Below are positions 53,926 to 64,000 of a DNA stretch of 64,000 nucleotides, piece by piece. A program made the translations under genes and the position numbers. The notes beneath the pieces were generated by a model. The model ran no database searches. It was not told the origin of the DNA and worked only from the letters and a program-made list of their open reading frames with translations. Source of the DNA: Chaetoceros tenuissimus (Eukaryota > Bacillariophyta > Thalassiosirophyceae > Chaetocerotales > Chaetocerotaceae); the NCBI GenBank assembly GCA_021927905.1, contig BLLK01000057.1:496001-560000 (forward strand), in the 5' to 3' direction. Each line of letters opens with the position of its first letter. Position 1 is the stretch's first letter.

Positions 53926-54533
53926 TTAAATCCACACCTCAACATTACGACTGTTTTCATCATTTAGAAGAAGTTCGAGAATTCTCTTATCTTTTTCACC
54001 TCGTGTATGAATATACACAGTAAGTCCACACTCTATCTGATCCTTTCCAAAGAAGTTCTTGTTCATTAAACATTCTTCCATGACTTCGAAGCTCTCTTTA
54101 TGATCAAAAAGGCTTCAAGAAGGATACAACATTGTACAGGACGAGATTCGTGTCTCAAAGGTACAAAGTCTAGTAGGCACTTGAAAGTATCTAAGCTCTC
54201 ACGTTTCAGAGCAGAAATAAGAATAGTAGCTAACCAGGTGAAGACCACGCCTTGCTGTTTCAAGTACATGATCATGCTGGGAGTACAAGCAGAAGCAATG
54301 CTTCCAGCCAGCCCAGAGTTTTCTTTGATTAGATTTAGAAAGGAGGGTTCTTCGATGATACTCTCCATCATTTTTGTCAACACACTTACTTGACTGATCA
54401 GATCCAGAAAAGAGGGATCTTTGATGATACTCTCCATCTTTCTTCTCAAATGAAAGAAACTTATACAAATTAATGCGGAAGTACTAATTGAATTAGGAGA
54501 GACGACACTTTTCCACATACAAGAATATGTCAT
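53926..54533 (-). pseudogene. Ankyrin-like gene with one frameshift
   Basis: The frame from 54533 (155 codons) ends LLEAFLIIKRASKSWKNV, but a neighbouring frame continues the family-like sequence ESFEVMEECLMNKNFF...RGEKDKRILELLLNDEN to a stop at 53926. A single frameshift near 54100 thus splits a gene of about 200 codons. The N-terminal part contains an internal repeat (MESIIKDPSFLDLISQ and MESIIEEPSFLNLIKE). RILELLLNDEN and GLAGSIASACTP suggest a divergent ankyrin-type protein. A sequencing error or a short intron is the alternative to true decay. Confidence 0.5.
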
Positions 54534-54660
54534 GATACATCACGTTGAGTCGTGCTTCCGTTTCAAGCGAAAATGTCTACTCTCATCAAAGTAGAAATGA
54601 AACCAGCAAGTAGTAGTTAGTAACACATTGAAGTCCTTTTGTTTCAAAGATTATTCAAAG

Positions 54661-55686
54661 ATGGAGATTGTAGCAGGACAACAAATCAAACTCCGGTGGG
54701 AAAATAAAACTATTGTACTTAGAAACAATGAACGTGTTGTCAAGCCATTAAAAACTTATTACTTTGAAGGTGAGGTACAGCATGTTGTAAATGAAAACAA
54801 TCATCATCGTGGATTCATGATTATGGAGAACAAAAGCAACATTACAGATAAATTCACTTCAAAAGATTACACCAACAATGACTGGATGGCCTATCAGGTG
54901 TGGGGAAACATTGGTGAACTATATGTTGAAAATGAAGAAGGAGAATGGCTCCCGTTGCTTTGGGAATACCTAAGGCCTTCTGGACCGTTACAAGAACATA
55001 GATTGCACCAACAGGATTTTGAGCATGAAAGGGATGCATTTGATGAAAATCTTGATAGAAAGGATGCCAAAATGGAGGATTTGCGGGCAACAACTCTTGC
55101 ATTCGTAGCTCGCATTAATAATACTCAAAACGACCAGCTCAGTGATAGTGAGGATGATGCCAGTAGCAGTAATGCTGTATTGGACAGATATTTCAGCAGA
55201 ACAGAACAAACTATGAATGCAGCTCGTGAAAAAGGTAATTCTGAAGAGAATGATCTCAGTAATTTAGAGGATGATCAAGGCGGAAACGGGCAGGCTATTC
55301 AGGAGACAGTGTTTGAGATTGGAGGTCACAACAACAGCAATATCCAAAACGACGATTTTAGCGATCTCGAGGATGACAGCAGCGTCAATTCTAAGAGTCT
55401 TGGAGTTCTGTTCGAAAACAGGCAAGTTATTCAGGCAAGGTTTGCAAACCTAGATCGCAACAACAATGCTCAAGGACACGAGCACAGCGCTATCGAGGAC
55501 GACGACAACAGCAGCAATTCTGAATTTCAGAGACAATATAATAGAAACAGACAAGCTTGGGCAGCAGGTGTTAAACGCCGAAGTCGTATCAACAAGAATA
55601 CTGAAGATGACGAGCATAGAACTATTGAAAAACAACTACTTGCAGACGTCGCCAAAGCGATCGAGACGAACGAGACAAGAGGATGA
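54661..55686 (+). CDS. Hypothetical protein with acidic SxxEDD repeats
   Basis: The start is set at ATG 54661 (MEIVAGQQIKLRWENKTIVL), giving 341 aa; the longer frame to 54628 lacks an ATG. The first ~110 residues look globular and beta-rich (KTYYFEGEVQHVVN and WLPLLWEYLRP). Then come four spaced repeats of about 32-40 residues with a core of NDQLSDSEDDASSSN, ENDLSNLEDDQGGN, NDDFSDLEDDSSVNSK and HEHSAIEDDDNSSNSE, each followed by a basic helical half (for example RQYNRNRQAWAAGVKRR). The alternation of acidic and basic segments suggests a self-associating or histone/nucleic-acid-binding protein, but I recognise no family. Two NETRG-type sequences occur at and just after the stop, suggesting slippage at the 3' end. 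Confidence 0.65.
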   Translation: MEIVAGQQIKLRWENKTIVLRNNERVVKPLKTYYFEGEVQHVVNENNHHRGFMIMENKSNITDKFTSKDYTNNDWMAYQVWGNIGELYVENEEGEWLPLLWEYLRPSGPLQEHRLHQQDFEHERDAFDENLDRKDAKMEDLRATTLAFVARINNTQNDQLSDSEDDASSSNAVLDRYFSRTEQTMNAAREKGNSEENDLSNLEDDQGGNGQAIQETVFEIGGHNNSNIQNDDFSDLEDDSSVNSKSLGVLFENRQVIQARFANLDRNNNAQGHEHSAIEDDDNSSNSEFQRQYNRNRQAWAAGVKRRSRINKNTEDDEHRTIEKQLLADVAKAIETNETRG

Positions 55687-57270
55687 TCATTATTTCAACA
55701 AGAGAGGGTTTGACAATAACGAGACAAGAGGACACTCGCAATAATTATGTAACAAATTGCTTTTGTTTTTAGATTTTGATAAAATACTATAAAGCTGTTG
55801 TAATTGTTATATTTCTAGACTTGAATTACATCACTCCATTCTTGTGTCTACAATAATCCCGAGTCCAAAATGAGCCCTATTTTGGATCTCCTCGGACTCT
55901 ATTCTCTTCTATATGTGTGACTTCAAATTCAAATAGACTTTCACATATGTATCTTCTCATGTTCAAACTCCTTTACCCGAGCTCTCCGTTAAGAATGTGA
56001 GTCTTCTGAGGAGTAACACTAGAATGATTGAATCATTCCAAACAAACATCATTAAATGCATCACGTTTGAATGTTCCCAGTTTATGAACTAAAAAGAGTA
56101 AGGGTAGAATTCTGAGAAGCTAACCATATGTATCTTCCAATACGATATCTCAAACATTTGATATGAATTGATGGAGTTGGGAGGGAGTGGGCCTTCCGAC
56201 GAATGCTGTTGCTGCTGGCTGCTGGTAGCTAGCTAGTGAATTGATGTTAGCTGTTGTTGCTGGTGATCCCCGGTTAAAGAACAGACGATCCCTACCTCTT
56301 TCCACAGCATGGTCGTATTGCAATAAAACTAGCGACTTACTTCTTCAAAGAGTTCAAAGAAGCCATACACAACCACTAATGGTTGGTTCTCTAAAAGCAA
56401 ATCTGTGTGAGAGAGAGTGATGATGCGATGGATGGTTTTTGTGGTGTTCGCATTTTGTAACGGTCTGAATAACAGCGTATTTATTCTCACAAAATAAAAA
56501 TAATTAAAAGTCTCCTTTTGCACCAATAGTATGTACATCAATACACATTTAGTAAGCAATAATCATTAATGTATTCATAATTCTACCGTATAAACTTAGT
56601 GTCAACAGATAAACAGTGAATGTAACACATAATTGACAATAGGCTATAGAGTCATTGGCAATTTCAAATCCTTTTGGTTATTCTTCGACTTCAACAAACT
56701 TACATAGTCGAACAATTAATGTGAAATTGCATCATATGCATAAAGTAACCAACAAATTATGTGATCTGTATGTATTGAAAAATGGAAAATCATTTTTTAC
56801 AACAGAACTCTTCCTTTCATGTAACTTTCAACATATCATAGACCATCTACGCTATTAGCATATGATTTCTTTTTTCAAAGACATGATACATAGCAATTCC
56901 AGACAAATACAGGATTCAATACAATTTACAAGCTTTTTCTACAAATACAGGGCAATGTGGTAACCAAATTCATGTTCAGATACAGACAAAATTGAACGAA
57001 AAGTGGCAATCTCATTTGCAAATATTTTCATAGAAATAGAAATGCAAGCACTGAAGGCTATGAATCAAATCTCGGCCATGAGTACTCCAAATGAATGAGC
57101 TCATATTTTTATTGAAAAATGTGAAGTATAACGAAACAGTTATTTTTATACCGTACTTACTGACCTTTCTGATTCATTGAGACTGAAATTATCTGACAAG
57201 CATGGACTGGTCCACTTCCACAAGTCGTCGTTATACTGCTATTTATAATCATAAATTTCGAATTTGCGCA
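55687..57270. other. Spacer, no confirmed gene
   Basis: 1.6 kb of AT-rich sequence. A stretch rich in GCTGTTGCTGCTGG-like triplets occurs near 56205-56260. The minus frame at 56329-56559 lacks a recognisable domain. The last ~70 bases may be the 5' leader of the BTB gene; an upstream in-frame ATG at 57202 is possible. Confidence 0.4.
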
Positions 57271-57939
57271 ATGTCTACCTTTTCTACACCTCCTACTGTT
57301 CAACTTGACGTTGGAGGCACCCTTTACAAGGTATCTCTTCCACTCATCATGAAATTCCAGAATAGTAAGCTTGCCAAAATTGTATCGAAAAAGAGAAACG
57401 AAAATATTGCCGGCCCAATTTTTATCGAAAGAAATGGACATCGATTCCAGTATGTCTTGGACTACATGCGAGATGGTGAAGAGGGCTTGCAGTGTATGGA
57501 CAATGATAATATTGACCTTTCATGTGTATACAAAGAGCTTCGTTACTTTGGCATTCTCACCACACCTCCCAACACTCGTGACTTCCGCAGCATGAGCGGT
57601 TACCTCAAGAAGTTAGATACCAATAAAAATGCAAACATGAAAAAATATTTTGCCTCGGCAATAACTGAAGATATCTTCAAGACGATAGTCAAATATCGTA
57701 TCAATATTGCACATGTACAACCATATGAACATGTCAGCGAATCTTGGCAAATGCGAGATGTCTTTGTTTATATTTCCAATGGTTCCTGGGAACTGAAAAA
57801 TGAGCTCATACTGATGGTCAACAGAAATCTCCTTCGATTCAATTTAGAAATTTTCAGTTTCAACCATCATCCTACTTCAGGCTCTTATCATCATCCTACT
57901 TCGAACACTTTCAGATTCTGTGTCAAAAAGGTATCATAG
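57271..57939 (+). CDS. BTB/POZ (potassium-channel T1-type) domain protein
   Basis: Intronless, 222 aa from ATG 57271 (MSTFSTPPTVQLDVGGTLYK); an in-frame ATG at 57202 would add 23 residues, but the paralogue at 52758 begins at the same place as the shorter form. The T1-type BTB domain shows QLDVGGTLYKVSLPLIMKF, then FIERNGHRFQYVLDYMRDGE and LRYFGIL. The C-terminal half is diverged from the paralogue and ends with a short repeat, HHPTSGSYHHPTSN. There are no membrane segments. It is expected to be an oligomeric adaptor of the KCTD-like kind, from family resemblance only. Confidence 0.85.
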   Translation: MSTFSTPPTVQLDVGGTLYKVSLPLIMKFQNSKLAKIVSKKRNENIAGPIFIERNGHRFQYVLDYMRDGEEGLQCMDNDNIDLSCVYKELRYFGILTTPPNTRDFRSMSGYLKKLDTNKNANMKKYFASAITEDIFKTIVKYRINIAHVQPYEHVSESWQMRDVFVYISNGSWELKNELILMVNRNLLRFNLEIFSFNHHPTSGSYHHPTSNTFRFCVKKVS

Positions 57940-60900
57940 AATCACTATTGTTTGACGATAGATGATCATCTTCACTTCTTTAAGCACAAAATAAAGTAAA
58001 ATCTAGTGATCTTGCATACCTTCAAATATTTTCAACATCACGTCCATTCTTCTCATCTCTTCGCTTGGGTCAGTCCGTCATTGTTCAATTATTTATTTGG
58101 CACGAAGAAAGCTAAATGGCTCGAAAGGTCTTGAACGGAGACACGACGGACGATGAGGGAAAAACGAGCAAAGGGACCGCACCACTGCACCAACATTGAT
58201 TCACATGGATAGACTATATTTTGTACCGACTTTCTTCCTAGACAACAGAGTCCTTTGTTATCATCAAAAAGAACTATTCATTCTAGAGAGGAAACAATTG
58301 AAGCTAGCTGCCAATGAGGTTTACTATTTTTGACGGTCTCGTGACTCTTTTCTATGATGGATCCAAGCCACTCTTCAACGTCAGAAAAGGCACATAATCC
58401 ATATGGAATCATTTCAACAGTATTGACTCATATCAGCTATAAATTGACTCATTTTATCAACAACACGGAACACTTTTGGCGCCAGATCAATCATCGCAAT
58501 TGGCTCAAATGCGACAAAAATTGAATCATTTCAGCTATCGCTTGATTTCAGTTTTGAAATTGACTCATATTTTCAAGCCAAAATGACTCATACGAGTAAA
58601 AGAATTGACTATGATATTCAAAGAAAATGTCTCATATAATGTAATCAAATGTAGAAATAGGGTCGAATTTTATTATATATTATTCAAGCTTTTGAAAAGA
58701 AATACATTTATTCTTATCAATATTATTCTATGCAAAACATTCATACAGATTTTCTACACCAAACTCAGAGATTCTAAAGCAATATGTAGACCTCATTCGT
58801 TCGTTCCGTTTGAGTGCCGACGAGACAACTTTGAACATGATCGTAGATGAAACCAACAAAGCCAAAAGATATTTGTCATTGAGTCTCCTCTGCCATTTCC
58901 GGATATTTATTTGCTTCGCTGCTGCCTAGTATTGATAGTCACATAGCTTTACACTGCCTGCTGATATATAAAAAATGTTAGTCAAAATTGATGAGTGAAA
59001 GAAAGATTCGTATTGGTTGAACTCACCTTTTTCTTTGATTCATCTGTCAGAAATTGCATCTCTACTGTAGCACAAAGGAAAGTGATCATGTGAGTTATTG
59101 ATGGAACAAAGCAGACGGGTACTAGAGAGGATGTGAGAAAAGAGGAACGAAGAAGAGGCAGACAAAACAAATCTTCCATCGTCACTGTTACTCACCAAGA
59201 AACTAGATGCAGCAGTAGCTATCCTCGCCCTTCTTTTCTATACAAGTTAAAAATGCATTTCTGTATCTCTTATTTATTAGCGTGTATTGTTGATCAAATC
59301 ATGCTGTGAAGTGGAGGTGTGTTGAATGATTTGATTTCCAATTTATGTGTCGTTTGCTGTGTGTGCTTCTGCTTCTGCTTCATCGCTGCGCTTTTTTGAA
59401 TCAGAATGACCGTTTCTCCTCCGTGTTGACACTAATTCAAATCTTGTGTACGTATATCTCTTAGCAGTATGACGTATTTGCAACGTCTGATTACCTGTTA
59501 AATTTATATTCACATATTAGAAAAATAATATAATAGAAACAAGTAATTCAGCATCGGAAAGTATATTCATACAAGTATAGCTTTTTATAAATATTATGTT
59601 ATATATCTTCTAACTCGTCATGAGTTTCATTTTATTGAAACTTATGTATTTCACATATGACTCGACCGTCATTGGTATTATATACTTAAATCCTTTCTTT
59701 CGCTCCTCCAAACTCGCATCGAGCCGAAAATTGATTATAGGACAGCATAATATCTACCTAAGAACCATTAAAGTTGATTTTTAAAGAGAGAAGTAAAGTG
59801 GAGGAGGTGTATTCATAACTTTAAGAGTCGCTGAGTTAAAGATGATTTACCTCGACCCCATCTCGAGGTAATAATGTACTCAAATGGCGCATTTTGGATA
59901 GTTGAAGTTTTTTTATCATTCATACTTCGAACTCATACATATGGGAAGCCTTTTATATCCTACCTATGGCATTTTGAGAACGTCTACGTACTTTTCTCAA
60001 TCTATTCGTTCCTTTGAAATGAGGTCGAGATTTAGGCAAAATAGGCTATCGGCATGTATAATTTTATTAGTCGAATAGATAGAGCTATAATTCGTAGCAA
60101 TTGCGAACCACCATTACAAATAGATACTCTGGCGAACTTTTGGAGCTTCTGAGACCACTACAGATCAAACCATACGAAAAACAATGTTGAAATATCGTAA
60201 AAATAGACTTGAAATAACGTTTTACTGCCATACTCTATAAAGATAAGCTTGAGATGTTTCCCAAGCTTGAGATCTTCATTATTTATACAGTAAAAGCGAT
60301 TACTAATTAGCCATGCACGGCTGTGTATTTAGATTATACTTAAATTGCATGCATATTTAATTTTTGAGCAAGGAAATTGACTACATTATTTAGATTTACT
60401 CAAGTACCATGGACTCTAGAAGAGAAGTAAAACTTGAATGTTTTAATTCAAAGCATTGAGCGAAGATGGTTTGTACTCGTGATCCGTAATTACATCAAGA
60501 CAGGTCCCAAAAGTTTGCACATCGATTGGAAATGAGGTGGTTCAAATTTTTGAGTAATTTTTTTCACCAGTCACTTGGAAATCATATCAATGTAAAAAGG
60601 TCCGCTTACTATATACACACTTCTTCTTCATTACCTAGAACAACGTTTTGAGCTATACAGCATCGAATTCTGTTGAGTAAAAGTTGATTTTTGCACTATG
60701 TATTCAACTGTCGACCTCAAATATTCAATTTTGAAGGTCGATCCGACTCCAAATCTTGCTTGAAAATGCACCAGTCCGTTATCCGAAGCCACCGTGAGTT
60801 GACTATACCTATGATATCGAAAAATTGCCCTTTATCAGCATTCTAACACTCTCCAATACTCATTCAACATGAAAACACTTCATTTCTCGGCCTCCTTTTT

Positions 60901-61390
60901 CGCTCGTCAAGTCCTGTAATCTATCGTCTAGCTCATCGATAAAAGTAAATCTCCAAAACTCTCACTCGCCCAAGGATCAAATAGGTGCATATAGCATTGA
61001 TATATATATATTGGGTACTCAAATTTGCAATTATTTCTTGCTGTAGGTGAAACGTTGTGAAGGAAAAGATATGAAATAAAAGTGTTGTGCTTTCTTGACG
61101 TCGAAGATTCTTCATTCAACGCTCGACAAATAAGAGTCTGGCTAAAAAAGCATAATGGGATCGCAGAAAAGTATCATTTAGCTTTGTTTAGGTCAGTCAC
61201 GGTACTATTGTCCTCATTTCATTCATTTAGTATAATATAAGTCATTTCAAGAAGAAAGAGTCATTCGCGATGAAAATATAAGTCATCTGCACTGCTCATA
61301 TGAGCTATTATGAAAAACATGATCTATCTATGATGTTATTGTCAAATCAATGTATATTTTACATATTATGATTGAATAATAAAAGTACGG
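57940..61390. other. Long gene-poor spacer
   Basis: 3.4 kb of AT-rich DNA in which no gene could be supported; the minus frames near 58982-59185 and 60928-61119 have no domains. A cluster of TGACTCA words lies at 58424-58590 and is listed separately. An inverted ACCTCGACCCCATCTCGAGGT occurs at 59850-59870. Confidence 0.45.
58424..58590. promoter_or_regulatory. Cluster of four TGACTCA (bZIP-type) words
   Basis: TGACTCA occurs at 58424, 58445, 58561 and 58584, each followed by T and three of them preceded by AT; a variant, TTGAATCATTTCAGCTAT, lies between them near 58520. TGACTCA is the AP-1/GCN4 core bound by bZIP factors. The context (TATTGACTCATATCAGCTAT and ATTGAATCATTTCAGCTAT) suggests an older, decayed tandem repeat. 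No gene starts nearby, so a regulatory role is uncertain. Confidence 0.35.
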
Positions 61391-62169
61391 TTGGATAATG
61401 CGCTTTTTCTGACGAATTTTGAACTGGATAGAGAATGGTTGACAAAATGGAACGACGAACATGATAGGAATCATGAGGGCTGGGAAGATTGGGACCTTTC
61501 AAATGAATGTAAGAGATACTGGAAAGAAAGACTCTCTTGGCAGCAGATAACTGTTGTTGAAGGAGTCGCTGAAATTCCAGAGAGGACTTTTTGTTTTGCT
61601 ACAACATCAAGAGAGTCAACATGGCTGATTCAGTGATTAGAATCAAAGAAGCAGCTTTCTCTTTCTGCTCAAGTCTTACATATATCAAGTTCTCAATCAA
61701 CCTTGAAGTAATTGAGGATAATGCATTCCACTATTGTGATCTCACAAGCGTCTTTATTCCTCCACGATGCAGAGAGATTGGAGACTATGTATTTAGAGCG
61801 AACTGCAACTTGACACTCTTTCATGTCCATTCAAATGTAGAACTTGGCGTATTTCTTCTTTCTGGGACAAAATTGACTCAAGAATCTCGTTTTGGAGGCG
61901 ACTACATTTATAGTGAGGAAGTAAACGATTGGATCAAGAATATCAACAACAACGAAAAGTATTCCCTACACAGAGCCTGTAGCTCATATCAACCACTCAA
62001 AGAGGTTATACATACAATCATTCAACAACAAGGGCTACAATCTTTTGCTATGAAGAATGAAATAGGTATCACACCATCTAGATACTTGAAGGAGAACCCG
62101 TTCGCAAATGTTACCGAAAAGGATATTATCCGAGACTACATCTTGAAGAAGATGGGAGAGCTCGAATAG
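61391..62169 (+). pseudogene. LRR_5 gene, frameshifted and 5'-truncated
   Basis: Frame 1 (61391-61636) contains ERLSWQQITVVEGVAEIPERTF. The sequence continues in the next frame from about 61605 as NIKRVNMADSVIRIKEAAFS, then IFIPP-type repeats (SVFIPPRCREIGDYVF), WIKNINNNEKYSLHRACSS and IGITPSRYLKENPFANV, ending MGELE. So a single frameshift lies near 61590-61605, and the first frame has no ATG before an upstream stop. It belongs to a different LRR_5 subgroup (NNNEKYSLHRACSS...PSRYLKENP) from the two intact genes. A sequencing error could explain the shift, but not the missing start. Confidence 0.7.
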
Positions 62170-63377
62170 TTCAAGGTCTTTACTCTGCAAATATTAAAGT
62201 AGAGCAATAATGATAAATCTCATTCTATTCTAGCAATTCCTTTAGCTTTACATTGACTGGTTATATTTGTAGCAATGTTTTGGTACTTTCGATAGGACTG
62301 CCACCCAGCCCGCAAGTGAGGTGGATTGGTGAGCCTGCTGTTAAACATCATGGTACTGAGAAAGTGAGTTGTAATAAAGTGATGGACCCATTCCCGAGTT
62401 TTGGAAGACTTGCTCAAGAATGATAAATAGAGTATTGAGTGCCCGAATGGCTTGACAAAATGACCTCGATTAATTCGATTACCTTGACATAGAACCGAGC
62501 ATAACTATCATTTTGCCTAACCAATCTTCACAGTTCTAAGTGTATTGTGTGAAGTCAGGCTGGATGCTGCGGGAAAGGAAATGGCGTGTATCGTCAACAT
62601 TGCCATATCCTATTAGACAACTTCCATCTAAGCTACGTACGTTGGAATAAAGGGTTTCGCTCTTGATTTTGATTTGAAAGTCTTGTATGTGTACTAGCAT
62701 TCTTGATGCTTTTTGGTCTGTTGTAGTTCGAATTACTAGTAAGTTGTTGTGAGATGCATATTTTTACATAGATACATGATTACATGAGATGAGTTTTCTT
62801 TCAACGGATGTGTGCATCTTTGCCAATGACTATCCATCACAGCAAATTTCAATTGCTCTTGGTCCCATATTTGGCTAGATACGAGAGTACCTTACAACAG
62901 CACCTCTTTGATGCATCAACATGAACATGAAAGAGTGCAATCAAAAGAGAAATATTTCTGTGTTAGTTGCTGACAAATCAATGTAAGTATAAGAGGCGTG
63001 TATCCGGAGTCCACTTACCATGAAAAGATCACTGTATATGAGATAGAAAATAGAAAAAGCAAAACTCCTACTTGTATACTTTTAAACTTTCTATTAATAG
63101 TATAGTAGAGCAAGATGTTGTTGATGTGTTCGTTTTTAAAATATGGTGTGTATTATTCCCGTTTTCCCTGAGACGTTAAATTGAAAGTTATTTTTAAATT
63201 TAAATTTGTCGTACTTACAAAACTACAAGATTCAAATTGCATCCACAAACGAAAAAACTGAACCAACACAACGAACCCCCCAAAAAATAGTCAAAACAAA
63301 TCTAGAATACATGTGTATGAAACCTCAAAGGCAATCTTTATTTGTTGAATATTTTAATTAAGTTGTGTACACTACCA
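62170..63377. other. Spacer with the dispersed-repeat copy
   Basis: Apart from the second copy of the dispersed repeat (62815-62965), I see no gene. It includes the upstream region of the ankyrin gene at 63378. Confidence 0.4.
62815..62965. repeat. Dispersed repeat, second copy
   Basis: This matches 40739-40955 in the same orientation, with an internal deletion of about 60 bases and one short local duplication (AACATGAACATGAAAG). Confidence 0.8.
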
Positions 63378-64000
63378 ATGAGCAAGGAACAGATCTCGAG
63401 CAATCTTGGTGAAGAGTCGTTGCAAGCAATTTTTGATGCTGACACCATGGTCTCTACTTCTTCCATGTCCTCGACAAGCGACAAGGATGAAGATCTAGAA
63501 CAATTTGACACTAAAAGAGTAGCAGAAGTAGAGCAAACATTTGATACAGATTCTGAAGAGATTGAATGGATCAAAGAAACTAGCAAAGTCATGATGAGAG
63601 CTTCTTACAACGGGGATTGGGATACTTTTGAAAAGTTTTTGTTGGATGAATCAATTTCAAAAAGAAAAAAGAAACTTGTTCTGGATGAATATGAGGAATT
63701 TGCACACTTAGCTCTTAGTTGGGAAGCACCATTGGCCGTCATCAAATATCTCGTTGAGTTAGAAGGTGCAGAAATGATTTCCAAAGGGCGATGCTCATGG
63801 CTGCATACAGCAATTATGTGCATAGATACAACATTTGAAGTTGTAAAGCTATTGGTAGATATTGGTGGCAAAGACCTAGTGATGATGCAGTCTAATGATC
63901 CAAAGCATAGGAAAAGGACTGCATTACATATTCATCTTGGATTGTCTCGTCGAAGGACTGTGGAACTCAATGAACAAATAACCGAACTTCTCTTGAGAAT
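63378..64000 (+). CDS. Ankyrin-repeat protein, N-terminal part
   Basis: The frame opens at ATG 63378 (MSKEQISSNLGEESLQAIFD) and runs to the right edge without a stop: 207 codons, 3' end missing. The first ~60 residues are acidic and Ser-rich. From about residue 70 there are ankyrin-type units: MRASYNGDWDTFEKFLLDE, FAHLALSWEAPLAVIKYLVE, LHTAIMCIDTTFEVVKLLVD and TALHIHLGLSRRRTVELNEQ. The second and third units end with the usual VxxLV helix. Ankyrin proteins are protein-binding scaffolds; no partner can be inferred. It appears intronless so far. Confidence 0.8.
   Translation, partial: MSKEQISSNLGEESLQAIFDADTMVSTSSMSSTSDKDEDLEQFDTKRVAEVEQTFDTDSEEIEWIKETSKVMMRASYNGDWDTFEKFLLDESISKRKKKLVLDEYEEFAHLALSWEAPLAVIKYLVELEGAEMISKGRCSWLHTAIMCIDTTFEVVKLLVDIGGKDLVMMQSNDPKHRKRTALHIHLGLSRRRTVELNEQITELLLR

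Overview
The window reads as nuclear DNA of a diatom, most probably Chaetoceros (C. tenuissimus or a close relative). The reasons are short GT-AG introns (about 42-98 bases), AT-rich spacers, and several gene families I recall as expanded in that genus: LRR_5/BspA-like proteins ending in an 'IGVTPSEYLEANP' tail, F-box/ankyrin proteins, MYND-finger proteins and small BTB/T1-domain proteins. I assign the species from memory of these families, not from a search. I recognised no rRNA, tRNA, CRISPR array or retroelement.

Layout. (i) Bases 1-473 hold the 5' part of an unknown minus-strand gene. (ii) Bases 557-8755 and 27552-35575 are two direct copies of an ~8 kb cassette. Each carries a spliced small gene (+), a Myb/SANT-domain gene (-), a Cys-rich gene with a C-terminal 'TGIF' box (-) and an acidic Ser-rich gene (+). 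All four are open in both copies. (iii) Between the copies, 8756-27551 holds a head-to-head pair of large multi-exon genes, 10303-15004 (-) and 15349-21081 (+). Both resemble the fungal OrsD/DUF3505 plus RecQ-like telomere-linked helicase architecture. The minus gene keeps the SF2 helicase motifs; the plus gene keeps the domain's length and order but none of the catalytic residues. Next comes a five-exon SENP/Ulp1-type SUMO protease (22801-27493, -) whose N-terminal exon and intron are present three times in tandem with a 512-base period.

(iv) From 35.6 kb to the right end the window is a gene-family neighbourhood. It contains two intact LRR_5 genes, two LRR_5 tail remnants around a head-to-head F-box/ankyrin and ankyrin pair, two small TGIF-box genes, a gene resembling the cassette Myb protein at its N-terminus, a divergent MYND/BTB pair, a second BTB gene, an acidic-repeat protein, a decayed ankyrin-like gene, a frameshifted LRR_5 gene and the start of a further ankyrin gene. 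Long spacers hold small local duplications.

The most unusual object is the ~27-35 kb block built from the two cassettes, the helicase/pseudohelicase pair and the SUMO protease. Whether it is a mobile element, a segmental duplication or a subtelomere-like region cannot be settled from one window. Several gene models below needed ORFs to be joined across introns; splice sites were chosen by eye from GT-AG consensus, reading phase and agreement between the two copies.
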